Origin: Shewanella sp. UCD-KL12 | GTDB lineage: Bacteria; Pseudomonadota; Gammaproteobacteria; Enterobacterales; Shewanellaceae | NCBI RefSeq assembly: GCF_001957125.1 | Contig: NZ_MPHJ01000005.1 | Coordinates: 1-64,000, forward strand | Direction: 5' to 3' | DNA: 64,000 nucleotides | Shown: one piece after another, positions 53,288-62,379 of the stretch | How the letters are laid out: each line of letters opens with the position of its first letter | Position numbering within the stretch: position 1 is the first letter of the stretch | The notes under the pieces: generated by a model | Told to the model about the DNA's origin: nothing | The model's database searches: none | Seen by the model: only the letters and a program-made list of their open reading frames with translations | Program-made: the position numbers and the translations under genes

Positions 53288-55347
53288 CCTCTATCCTGCT
53301 TGTCCATCATGTTCCCGGACGTGCGCGTTTCAGAGTGCCTGAAATCGCCTGCCATCCGGACACTCAATCATGGGTGAAACAGGGCTTGTTGGCTATTCAA
53401 GGTGTATTGCAAGTTAGAGTCAATGATGCAGCTAAATCGATTGTTATCGAGTATGACCACCAGCTGATAGAGCCATCTATGCTGCAGCAGCGTATCGACG
53501 ATCTAGATTGGGAGAGTGCCACTCAAGGCGAGAGTGAACATGACTTTACCCGAGGTGATGTCGTGCTAAATGTGATTGGCGTATTGGCGAGTTATTTTCT
53601 TCCCGGACGCTTTGCAGCATTAACGACCCTCCCTTTGATTGCACCGACAATTCAAGAGGGTGTAGAGAGTATCAAGGAGCGCTCTCTTAAAGTTGAAGCA
53701 CTTGATGCGATTGCTGTTGGCCTTTCTGCTTGGCGTGGTGACTATAAGACAGCCATGTTAACGCAGTCACTGCTGACCTTAGGCGAGTATATGGAGCAGG
53801 AGACTAGCCGTAACAGCGATCAAATGCTGGCTAACCTCATGCAACCTAATGTTCGTCAGATCTGGGTTTGGCGTGATGGTGTTGAGATGCAGGTCGCCTC
53901 TGACAGCTTAGTGGTTGGCGATAACATGCTATTAAGTCCTGGCGACCCTGTGCCTGCTGATGGCAGAATTGTCAAAGGCGAAGCCTTGATCAATCAAGCC
54001 TCACTCACTGGCGAAAGTGTCCCCGTAAGGCGAGAGTTAGACGCCTACCTTTACGCTGGCACCTTAGTACAGGAAGGTAATATTGTCGTTGAGGCCGATA
54101 AGGTCGGTAGTGAAGCGACAACGGCTCGTATTGCCCAGTTTATCGCAGACTCTCTTAGCGAGAAGAGCGAGACTCAACAAGCGACACAAGCGATGGCCGA
54201 TCGCCGAGTTAAGATCACCTTAGGCATAGGCGCACTCGTGTTCGGCCTCACTCAAGATGTGAACCGCTTAGCCTCAGTGTTTCTTGTCGATTACTCCTGC
54301 GCCCTGAAATTAAGTACCCCAGTGGCCTTTAAGTCCATTATGTACCGCGCTGCCAATCAAGGCCTGCTGCTAAAAGGCGGTCGCGCCATTGAGCAATTAG
54401 CGCAGGTCGATACCTGTATTTTTGATAAAACAGGTACCCTGACCTATGGGGATATGGAAGTCACAGATGTGATCTGTCTGCGTGATAAAGATGATGCCAG
54501 AGAGCTGTTAGCCATCGCGGCTTCAGTTGAAGAGCACTGTAACCATCCTTTATCGCAATCGATAGTCAATGCAGCCAAACATCATGAGTTGCCACATATT
54601 GACCATGGGGAAGTTGAATATGTCATTGCGCATGGACTACGCAGTAACCTTAATGGCAATGTTCTCGTCATAGGTAGCCGTCACTTCTTAGAGGTGCATG
54701 AAAATGTTAACTTCGCCGCTTCTGAAGAGCAGATTGAAGCATTGGAAGCTCAAGGAAGACATCTGCTATTTGTCTCTAAAAACGAGAAGTTAATTGGGAT
54801 TATAGGCCTGACTGACAATATCAGGCCTGAGGCGATTGAAACCTTGCAAGCATTGAGAGCAGCCGGTATCAAGCAACTGGTGTTGCTTACAGGCGACAAG
54901 CAGGCAAAGGCTGAGCAGATTGCTGCCGAGCTCGGTATGGATATGGTGTTTGCTGATGCCACGCCAGAGTCGAAAGCAGACATAGTTTCTCAGCTGCAAG
55001 CTGCTGGTCATAAGGTGATGTTTGTGGGTGATGGGGTGAATGATGCACCTGCACTCACCAATGCAGATATCGGTGTCGCTATGGGTCAAGGTACTGAGCT
55101 TGCTCAGCAAACCGCTGATGCCGTCTTGCTGAAAGAGGGAATATCTGGCCTAGTCGATGCGCGTCTATTATCCCAAGAAGCGATGAAACTAGTAAGCAGT
55201 AACATCCGTATAGCAGAAGTAGTAAATAGCGGTATTATGCTCGCAGCTGCGCTCGGGAAACTCAGCCCTGCAGCAAGTGCTTTACTGCATAACGGTACCA
55301 CCTTAGGTGTGTTATTAAGATCCCTCGCGGTCAGAAAAGCCAGCTAG
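53284..55347 (+). CDS. P1B-like P-type ATPase with atypical ion-site motif
   Basis: A 687-residue P-type ATPase. An N-terminal HMA-like domain without CxxC (HHVPGRARFRVP) is followed by membrane helices, the actuator SLTGESVPV, phosphorylation site FDKTGTLTYGD, HP motif CNHPLSQSI (typical of P1B metal pumps) and hinge VGDGVNDAPAL. The membrane motif before the P-domain is YSCALKLSTP, not CPC, SPC or TPC, so metal preference cannot be read from known rules. It is smaller in the first membrane region than CopA or ZntA. It is the last gene of the coupled operon, followed by a terminator. Confidence 0.85.
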   Translation: MTSILLVHHVPGRARFRVPEIACHPDTQSWVKQGLLAIQGVLQVRVNDAAKSIVIEYDHQLIEPSMLQQRIDDLDWESATQGESEHDFTRGDVVLNVIGVLASYFLPGRFAALTTLPLIAPTIQEGVESIKERSLKVEALDAIAVGLSAWRGDYKTAMLTQSLLTLGEYMEQETSRNSDQMLANLMQPNVRQIWVWRDGVEMQVASDSLVVGDNMLLSPGDPVPADGRIVKGEALINQASLTGESVPVRRELDAYLYAGTLVQEGNIVVEADKVGSEATTARIAQFIADSLSEKSETQQATQAMADRRVKITLGIGALVFGLTQDVNRLASVFLVDYSCALKLSTPVAFKSIMYRAANQGLLLKGGRAIEQLAQVDTCIFDKTGTLTYGDMEVTDVICLRDKDDARELLAIAASVEEHCNHPLSQSIVNAAKHHELPHIDHGEVEYVIAHGLRSNLNGNVLVIGSRHFLEVHENVNFAASEEQIEALEAQGRHLLFVSKNEKLIGIIGLTDNIRPEAIETLQALRAAGIKQLVLLTGDKQAKAEQIAAELGMDMVFADATPESKADIVSQLQAAGHKVMFVGDGVNDAPALTNADIGVAMGQGTELAQQTADAVLLKEGISGLVDARLLSQEAMKLVSSNIRIAEVVNSGIMLAAALGKLSPAASALLHNGTTLGVLLRSLAVRKAS

Positions 55348-55358
55348 TACAAGCAATG

Positions 55359-55388
55359 AAAAAAGCGCTGAACTGTCAGCGCTTTTTT
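55359..55388 (+). terminator. Intrinsic terminator of the ATPase operon
   Basis: AAAAAAGCGCTGA (55359-55371) pairs with TCAGCGCTTTTTT (55376-55388), a perfect 13-bp stem with a 4-nt loop, 11 nt after the ATPase stop. It is also suited to the convergent antiporter gene. Confidence 0.9.
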
Positions 55389-55452
55389 ATTGTTCAGCCG
55401 ATATCTACTCTAGCCATAAACTTGAAACTACACAGGTTAACTAGCCCCAAAT

Positions 55453-56667
55453 CTAGCGCTCTTTATGGTTTTTAGCATACCAGTTAGCAAAAGGCTGAGC
55501 AGTTAAGCCATGGGCGAGAATACTCATCAACACTGTGACTGTAACCACAGCATAGATGGTTTCAAATCCCTCTATGCCACCAAGTTCATGCGCGACAATA
55601 AGGACATACAAGATAGATGCGATACCCCGCGGGCCAAACCACGCGATAAAAGCCATGGTTGCCAGATCTAACTTAGCTCCAATTAGGCTTATCATCACCG
55701 GCAGCATTCGCAGCACAGTCAGGCTTAATAGCGCATAGAGAACCACATCAAGGCTAATATGCGCCAAAGTCATAGGCACAAACGCGAGACCAAATAGGAA
55801 GAAGCTGACGAGTACAAACAACTCCCCTTCGGTTTCGGCAAAATCTTCAATATGCTGCCGCGTCGTCTCGCAAGTATTACCCGCATAGAGTCCAGCAAAA
55901 AAGGCAGCGATAAAACCATTACCCGCTAATGATTCAGACAGATAAAACGACAATATGGCTAAGGCAATTGGTATCAGGTTTTGGTAGTTAGACTCCATCC
56001 AGTTCTTCTCAACAGCCTGCATGGTAAGCTTAGTTCCCAGGTAACCGACAACCCCGCCGACTAATGCACCAAACACAATTTGCTCAACGACATAGCCAAC
56101 CCAGCTATTGTCTTGTGTTTCAGTCAGCCCGCTGACAATCATGGCGACAACGGTTAAAACGATGGGGAAGACAATGCCATCATTAAGTCCACTCTCAACA
56201 TTAATACTAGAGCGGATTTTTTTCGGTACTTTCGGATCTGATACTACGGCTTTTCCTAGCGCTGCATCTGTCGGTGTGAGCAGAAGTGCTAATAAGATCA
56301 GATAAGTCATCGGCTCGCCGGGGAAAACCAGTGTCGCCACATAGGTGCCCGCAAGAATGGTGATAGGGAGTCCGATAAAAAGCAGCCTTGCAGGGATCTT
56401 CCATGACTGCTTGAGCAATTTAAGGTCTAGTAGAGCGGCGTCGGCAAACAGCACTAACACCAAAGCTATCTCAACGATAATAGTGACAAACTCGGCGTTG
56501 ACCTCAACTTGAGTGATATTGAAACCAAAAGGGGAAAGTAACAGGCCAAAACCGGTAAACATCATAGGGCCAGAGATATTTAACCGTGACAGTGCCTTCG
56601 AAATATATCCGTAGAGTAATATCACCAAAGCAATGATTAAAATAACAATATGCTCGTCCATGTCCAT
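55453..56667 (-). CDS. Cation/proton antiporter, NhaP (CPA1) type
   Basis: A 404-residue protein with about twelve membrane helices. LLLTPTDAALGKAVVSD and NVESGLNDGIVFPIVLTV near residues 125-170 are the CPA1 ion-site motifs (T-D and N-D). WFGPRGIASILYVLI near 330 is the conserved late segment. It should exchange Na+ or K+ for H+. The ATG has AGGA upstream. It is monocistronic, and the hydrophilic C-terminal tail is very short. Confidence 0.88.
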   Translation of the reverse strand: MDMDEHIVILIIALVILLYGYISKALSRLNISGPMMFTGFGLLLSPFGFNITQVEVNAEFVTIIVEIALVLVLFADAALLDLKLLKQSWKIPARLLFIGLPITILAGTYVATLVFPGEPMTYLILLALLLTPTDAALGKAVVSDPKVPKKIRSSINVESGLNDGIVFPIVLTVVAMIVSGLTETQDNSWVGYVVEQIVFGALVGGVVGYLGTKLTMQAVEKNWMESNYQNLIPIALAILSFYLSESLAGNGFIAAFFAGLYAGNTCETTRQHIEDFAETEGELFVLVSFFLFGLAFVPMTLAHISLDVVLYALLSLTVLRMLPVMISLIGAKLDLATMAFIAWFGPRGIASILYVLIVAHELGGIEGFETIYAVVTVTVLMSILAHGLTAQPFANWYAKNHKER

Positions 56668-56782
56668 CCTTGAAAATCAGTCGTTTAATACGCTAGCGCC
56701 TAAACTAGCAAATCTTATGTTAATTAGCATTGAATACCTGAGACTGACCTAAGACATGACTGAGACTCGCTAGATTTAACCG

Positions 56783-56808
56783 CTTTAGATTGAGACTTTA
56801 GATTGAGA
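56783..56808. repeat. 13-bp tandem duplication
   Basis: CTTTAGATTGAGA is present twice in tandem in the spacer between the antiporter and phosphoesterase genes, followed by a partial CTTTC. No function is evident. Confidence 0.75.
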
Positions 56809-56909
56809 CTTTCAATTAAGGGCATGGGGTAAGGCGCTCAAGCTTGATTTAACTTAGGTAGATTGCGCTCGACCAAGTTATCAAGCAGAGTATCAGACTT
56901 GCCTCCTCA

Positions 56910-57827
56910 TCAGGCTACTCGTTTTTTTAGTGATTTAGGCGCTGAACGCCCCAAAGAGATTGAACTGATTAAGCTGGAATCTGATTGCTGCTCATCCCAT
57001 TGGCGTAACTGTAAGTCGCCCCTTTCAGACTCTGCAATGAAAGTGCAGTTTTCTACCCAGTCGCCATCATTGGCATAGATCATCTTGCCCTCACGGGAGA
57101 GCTCTGGTTGATGAATATGACCGCAGATCACCCCATCGACACCTCTATCAGTTGCGTAGGTAACAACGGCATCACGAAACAGGCTAATGGCTTGTTGAGC
57201 CTTGTTCACTCTGAGCTTGATATAACTTGCCAATGACCAATAGGGATAGCCTAAGTGAGTACGAACTTTATGAAGCTGCCTGTTAAGCAGGAGTAAGATA
57301 TCATAGAGGCGATCGCCCAACTTAGTTAACGCCTTACCGACACAAACTTGAGAGTCAAATTGATCACCGTGCAGCATTAAAATCCGCTGCCCACCTATCA
57401 TGGTATGCACATGCTCCTTGGCAATGGAAACGTCCCACAAATGAAAGCCATCGTAGGATTTAAATTGCTCGTCATGGTTGCCAGGAATATAGATTATTTG
57501 GGTGCCATTCCTGGCCATTGAAACCAGTTGCTGTAGAACCTGATTATGCGATTCAGGCCAATATACCCGCCGCTTCATCGCCCAGATATCTATGATGTCG
57601 CCAACCAGATATAGCGTCTCCGTCTGCGTCTGTTTGAGCAGCTGCAACAGGTACTGCGCCTTGCAGTCTTTCGTCCCTAAGTGAACATCTGACAGCCAGA
57701 TGGCATTAAACACCTGCTTGCTCGCTTTGAGCTGTTTTACATTTGAGTCCAACTGGCTTTCAGCCCGCTTTTGACCCCTCTGCATCGCGTGAACCTTGCT
57801 CTCTAATCTTTTTGTCGGCTTTAACAT
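56910..57827 (-). CDS. LpxH-like metallophosphoesterase
   Basis: A 305-residue calcineurin-type phosphoesterase. The metal-binding blocks are in order: SDVHLG, LVGDIIDIW, IPGNHDE, MLHGDQFD and ICGHIHQPE. The GHIHQPE and GDIIDIW forms match UDP-2,3-diacylglucosamine pyrophosphatase (LpxH) relatives. ATG 57827 is chosen over an upstream extension. The Arg/Lys-rich N-terminal 40 residues are extra compared with LpxH. True lpxH is usually elsewhere, so this may act on another nucleotide or phospholipid. Confidence 0.8.
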   Translation of the reverse strand: MLKPTKRLESKVHAMQRGQKRAESQLDSNVKQLKASKQVFNAIWLSDVHLGTKDCKAQYLLQLLKQTQTETLYLVGDIIDIWAMKRRVYWPESHNQVLQQLVSMARNGTQIIYIPGNHDEQFKSYDGFHLWDVSIAKEHVHTMIGGQRILMLHGDQFDSQVCVGKALTKLGDRLYDILLLLNRQLHKVRTHLGYPYWSLASYIKLRVNKAQQAISLFRDAVVTYATDRGVDGVICGHIHQPELSREGKMIYANDGDWVENCTFIAESERGDLQLRQWDEQQSDSSLISSISLGRSAPKSLKKRVA

Positions 57828-58000
57828 AGTGTCATCACCATTGACGAAATATGTGCATAGCCTAGCCCCGAGACTTGACCAACACATGAAAGAAATGTTG
57901 CTGATTTGTGACTTTGCCAGCTAAGAGTGCAATGAAGATCCCTGAACTATACTCAACATCAGGCTTTAGCTATTACCAAGCGGTTTAACAGGAGAAGACA

Positions 58001-58645
58001 ATGGCTGATGAACAAATGGCTGATGAACAGAAGTGGGCTCTGTCTATGCACCAAATTGAGTGCTGTAACTGTAGCCATGGCTGCGGTTGCCAATTTGCAG
58101 GCTTCCCGGATAGTGATACAGGCGGCTGTCAGGCGATGATTGGTTTTTATATCAAGTCAGGCCAGCTGAATAAAATTGACCTCACAGGCATGAAGATTGT
58201 GATGGCGGCATCTTGGCCAAAGGCGATTCATGAAGGTGACGGCACCGCTATACTATTTATCGACTCAGCAGCTTCTACCGAACAAGTAGGGGCCATTGTT
58301 ACTATCTTCTCAGGCTCTGCTGGCGGCATGCCGTTTGAGGCACTTGCTGGCACCTTCTCAACCTTTGTCGGCCCGCAAATTCATGCCATTAAGATGGATA
58401 CCGATGACACCCGGGCAGGCTTTTCAATTGCGAATATTATTAGCGTTCAACATAAACCTCTGCTCGACCCTATGACAGGTAATGACAAACAGGTAAGAAT
58501 CAGCTTCCCCGATGGTGGTTTTTTCTGGAATGAAGGGATCATAGGCACAACAGAATCGATGAGCCTCAAACATGATGCGCTCTCGTTTGAGCATGTTGGC
58601 CGCTTCGCTGCCAAGGCCGAGGTAAATTGGAGCAACAATGGTTAA
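58001..58645 (+). CDS. DUF1326 protein
   Basis: A 214-residue protein of the DUF1326 family. The conserved Cys-rich start IECCNCSHGCGCQFAGFP near residues 19-36 suggests metal binding, and the rest is a beta-rich soluble domain. The first five codons are duplicated in tandem (MADEQMADEQ), leaving two possible ATG starts at 58001 and 58016; GGAG six bases before 58001 favours the first. It is followed after 29 nt by a DUF2182 membrane protein. The pair is common but its function is unknown. Confidence 0.8.
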   Translation: MADEQMADEQKWALSMHQIECCNCSHGCGCQFAGFPDSDTGGCQAMIGFYIKSGQLNKIDLTGMKIVMAASWPKAIHEGDGTAILFIDSAASTEQVGAIVTIFSGSAGGMPFEALAGTFSTFVGPQIHAIKMDTDDTRAGFSIANIISVQHKPLLDPMTGNDKQVRISFPDGGFFWNEGIIGTTESMSLKHDALSFEHVGRFAAKAEVNWSNNG

Positions 58646-58674
58646 TACCTTAGATTTAAAGCAGACCCGTTAAT

Positions 58675-59415
58675 ATGAAGAGGCAAGCACTCAACTATAG
58701 CAGGGTGGGGCTTATGGTCACTATTCTCGCCCTCATAGCCCTCTCCTGGTATTACATGCTCGAGCTCATGTCGATGAACATGCAGCCTATCGCCGCTTGG
58801 AGCAGCAAAGATATTGCTATGTTATTTGTGATGTGGGGCATAATGATGACAGGCATGATGCTGCCTTCCGCCATTCCTGTCATCTTATTAGTTCAGCGTA
58901 TTAATGACAGCAGGAAAGCAAGGCAGGTTGCTTATACCTCTAGCTACTATTTCGTCGCAGGTTATCTGCTAGCTTGGATGTTATACAGCCTGATAATCAC
59001 TGGCATTCAATATTACCTGCATACGGTGTCGTTACTTACACCTATGATGAAAAGCGGCCACCTTAGTTTTACGAGCCTGTTGTTATTACTCGCTGGTATT
59101 TATCAATGGCTGCCTATCAAACAGAGTTGCCTGAAAAACTGTCGTTCCCCTTTAAGTCTTATCACTAAAGATTGGCGCGAAGGCAGATTTAATGCCATCA
59201 AACTGGGCTTTAGTCATGGTCAATATTGTCTAGGCTGTTGCTGGATTCTGATGGCACTGCTATTTGTCCTTGGCGTGATGGATCTCTTCTGGATAGCGAT
59301 ATTAACCTTGGCTGTATTTGTCGAAAAAGTCGCGCCCAAAGGTGAGGTATTCGCTAAAATCTTAGGCGTTATCCTCATCGGCATTTCAATACTCATTCAT
59401 TTTATCAATATTTAA
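58675..59415 (+). CDS. DUF2182 metal-binding-type membrane protein
   Basis: A 246-residue protein with about six membrane helices. MLFVMWGIMMTGMMLPSAIP near residues 49-68 and LGFSHGQYCLGCCWILMAL near 180-198 are the DUF2182 signatures; the Met-rich and Cys-rich helices suggest a metal site within the membrane. It is co-directional with the DUF1326 gene and probably co-transcribed. The biochemical role is unknown. Confidence 0.8.
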   Translation: MKRQALNYSRVGLMVTILALIALSWYYMLELMSMNMQPIAAWSSKDIAMLFVMWGIMMTGMMLPSAIPVILLVQRINDSRKARQVAYTSSYYFVAGYLLAWMLYSLIITGIQYYLHTVSLLTPMMKSGHLSFTSLLLLLAGIYQWLPIKQSCLKNCRSPLSLITKDWREGRFNAIKLGFSHGQYCLGCCWILMALLFVLGVMDLFWIAILTLAVFVEKVAPKGEVFAKILGVILIGISILIHFINI

Positions 59416-59529
59416 CCTGACACAAATGCTATACATTCCCTCTGCCATATAAAACTCAGCTTAGGCTTCTCTCATATGAAAATACAAGCTAGTCTGTGAA
59501 CGGCAATATAGGCAAATGTAGGTAATCAC

Positions 59530-60187
59530 ATGAACAAAACCGCCATAGTACTAGGCGCAACGGGTGTTGTTGGCCGTGAGCTTGTGGCGCTCCTGAGTCA
59601 GCATGAACAAATAGACAAGGTTATCGCGATAACTCGCAGACCGATTGCCTATAACAGTAAAAAGATCACTAATCATGTGGTCGATTTCAGTAATCTAGAA
59701 CAGTTTTCTACAGCTTTTCAAGGCGATATTCTACTCTCTTGCCTAGGCACAACATTAAAGCAGGCAGGTTCAATCGAGCAACAGAGAGTTGTCGATGTAT
59801 CAAGCTGCCGAGCTAGCCCTCACCAGTGGCGTAAAGCACTACTTACTCGTCTCCTCTAGTGGTGCAAACCCAGATAGCGCTAATGCCTACATGAAAATGA
59901 AAGGTGAGTTAGAGGCTAAGGTAACTACATTTAACTTTGAGAAAATCAGCATCATTCAGCCCTCACTGCTGTTAGGTGAGCGTAAGGATTTTAGACTAGG
60001 GGAGAAAATTGGAGCAAGCTTGCTGCCTTTAATATGCCGACTTGGCCTGCTAAAAAAATACCGCCCAATAACAGGTAATCAAGTAGCCACTAAAATGTGC
60101 CAAATAGCACTTCAGCCACTAGCGCGGGAAGACGCTGTTCTAGAGAAGCAGTTACAATATTATCGACTCGATGAGCTATTTAGTTGA
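59530..60187 (+). pseudogene. NAD(P)H-binding oxidoreductase, frameshifted
   Basis: The first frame (59530-59859) encodes a Rossmann start, AIVLGATGVVGRELVALL, and SCLGTTLKQAGSIEQQRVVDV. The second frame continues the same protein: YQAAELALTSGVKHYLLVSSSGANP, then the C-terminal part to 60187. The switch is near 59787-59800, where a net +1 (or -2) shift is needed, so about two bases are missing or one is extra. The joined product would be about 218 residues, normal for this HTATIP2/YwnB-like family. It is either a real broken gene or an assembly error. Confidence 0.8.
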
Positions 60188-60207
60188 GCCCTGAGACTAG
60201 ATCAGTT

Positions 60208-61033
60208 TTAGTCATACTCTGAGGGGCCAATACCCGCTTTAAGATAACCCTTTAAGCCCTCCTTCATAAAGTAGTACTCCTCGACGCCCTCTTTTTCGAG
60301 TAGATATTGTAGCCAGCGAGTTTGCTTACCCACAGCATCATAGATCAGCATAGTCTGATCGTATTTCTTGGCCTTTCGAATCAAACCAATAATCTTATCG
60401 GATGAGGCAACGCGAGTCACTTTAGTCAATATCACTACATCTCTTTGAAAGTGTTCTCTTATATCAATCACCATAGAGTCACTATCGATTTTGGCAACAA
60501 ACTCTGCAGGAGAAAGCAGATGAGCCGCTTTTTTCTTCTCATCGATTAACCGCTCTATTGGTACAGGGCTTTCACCAAGCAATACCGAAGCATCAGGGTG
60601 CGCCTTAACCCATTCAAAAATACCAAGATCGAAAGTCGACACATTTTTAATACCGAATTTAAGGGCTTTATCGCTCGCTTTATAGGACTTGGCACAAGAG
60701 ATGCCATTACAGTAAAAAACAATAGGTCGACTATCTCTCTCGTATCTTCATTAATCGCGTAATAAAACCCGCATTTGAGATAGAAATATTAACTGCGTCG
60801 GCAATATGCAAGGTATCAAATTCATATTTAGACCTAACATCAACAACAATAGTGGAAGTTAATTCACGATAGAGCGCTTGATGAGAGATGGTCGGTACGT
60901 CATGGTACTTTTCACGTAAAGGGAAGGCTGCATCCTCAGCTGCAAGTACTTGCAGGCAAAAAATACTGCTAGCAGCAAGAGGTAAAACAAGTAATAAGCT
61001 TAAACAAGTGGCTCTGCTAAATGTCTTGAGCAT
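60208..61033 (-). pseudogene. Double rhodanese-domain exported protein, frameshifted at a GA repeat
   Basis: The 5' part starts at ATG 61033 with a signal peptide (LSLLLVLPLAASSIFCLQVLAAE) and the first rhodanese half (TIVVDVRSKYEFDTLHIADAVNI). It stops at 60731 after IRER. The following frame gives RPIVFYCNGISCAKSYKASD, the active-site Cys loop, and then a second, degenerate rhodanese-like domain to 60208. The shift falls at a GAGAGAGA tract (about 60735-60745); one more GA would restore IRERDSRPIVFYC. The original protein would be about 275 residues, a periplasmic sulfurtransferase. Contraction of the repeat or a sequencing error would explain it. Confidence 0.85.
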
Positions 61034-61216
61034 GATATTGCCTACAATTGCCAATCAACACCTGAAAATGTATTCAATAAAGTTTAGTCATCCCCCAAAA
61101 ATCACGCAAGCTAGCCACCAGCTAACTGTGATAAGGTCATGTAGCTAGAGTCTGCTATCCCAACAGACACTGATAGACGTAAGCACCTGATTAATACTGA
61201 GTAAGATAAAAAGAAT

Positions 61217-61702
61217 ATGATAGAAACTAACACTAGCCAGCAAGTAATGACCGCCTACTTAGGTGAAGTGTATGGCATCAGCTTTTTTCAGTATTTTGAA
61301 CAATATTATTCGGACAAAAGCGCGCAATACCTCTGGCAAAGCCTCATCGATGTAGAGTCACGAACTGCAGATAAACTAGAAATATTTTTGAGCAAGAAAC
61401 AGATACCTTTCAACCGCGAAGATAAGCAGCAAATGCTCAAAGGAGAAAGTGATGCCAAGCGGTGGCTAACACTTGAAAAGGAAGAGTTATTAGCAACCTT
61501 ATCAGCATGGGTCAAACCCTATGAGATAAGGTATCGACAATGGTTAAGTGATGCGCAGGCTCAGCAGCTAGATCAAGATGAACTCACTGCATTTAAACTT
61601 ATCGCTGCACATGAGACAGCGATATATTTATGTTTAAACAATGAGACATCAGGTCAATCAGGGCTCCACTATTTAACTCAGTTTTTAGATAACAATCAGT
61701 AG
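61217..61702 (+). CDS. Hypothetical helical protein, 161 aa
   Basis: A soluble, acidic, mostly helical protein (FQYFEQYYSDKSAQYLWQSL, HETAIYLCLNNETSG). The overall pattern could fit a ferritin-like four-helix bundle, but the ExxH ligands are not clearly arranged. I recognise no family. The ATG follows an AAAAAGAA run. It stands alone. Confidence 0.55.
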   Translation: MIETNTSQQVMTAYLGEVYGISFFQYFEQYYSDKSAQYLWQSLIDVESRTADKLEIFLSKKQIPFNREDKQQMLKGESDAKRWLTLEKEELLATLSAWVKPYEIRYRQWLSDAQAQQLDQDELTAFKLIAAHETAIYLCLNNETSGQSGLHYLTQFLDNNQ

Positions 61703-62379
61703 GGGTTTACCGATTTAAACCGAGGTATAACAAGTCCTAAAACTCGCTAATAAGCTGCCGATAGCATTCATGGTCAAGGGCTTAAGTAAGTAAGCGTCAC
61801 ACCGACCTTTAACGTACAGTATATCGTTACGATCTCGACTTGAGTCGTTAGACTAGTTGTGATTTTCACAGCAAAAATTGCGATATAGATCTGTCGTTTT
61901 AAACAGGTTCAACTTCGGTTACCTACTTGGAGGTAAATGTAACGATTTAGTTCACCTCCAAGCGCAAAAACGAGACATCTGTTACAAACACCCAAACCCT
62001 AAATCAGTTAACCGATTGCAAGCCAGACTTCAAATACAAATCCCAGATGCAGAAACAACAGAAAACAGCATGATTAAAAATAATCAAAATAAATTTTCGA
62101 GCACTTACCTATTTAAAGGTATTTAATCAATAGCGGTTTAATTCTAAATTATGCGGAAAATATAGCTATAACATCTGTTTTTTCAGAGAAGTTGGCATAA
62201 GTAACAACAGGATTAATCACACGAGCACCCCACTGTTCACAAACAAAAACAATCCAGCCAAAAGACATATATTACAACCAATTAGAGTTAGACAGTTTAT
62301 TTGATACTGTTTACTCTGATAACCATAGCATTAACATTTCAGCTGTTATTTGCATAAAGTAATTGAGGGATACACGACT
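61703..62379. other. Intergenic region with inverted repeat
   Basis: About 680 nt without a supported gene. An inverted repeat CTTGGAGGT (61926-61934) and ACCTCCAAG (61954-61962) flanks a 19-nt loop. The right part should carry the promoter for the GGDEF-EAL gene. An 82-codon frame at 61878-62126 has no ribosome-binding site and is not called. Confidence 0.45.

Noticed and set aside
61878-62126. 82-codon plus-strand frame
   Set aside because: No ribosome-binding site, atypical composition, and it spans an inverted repeat; probably chance.
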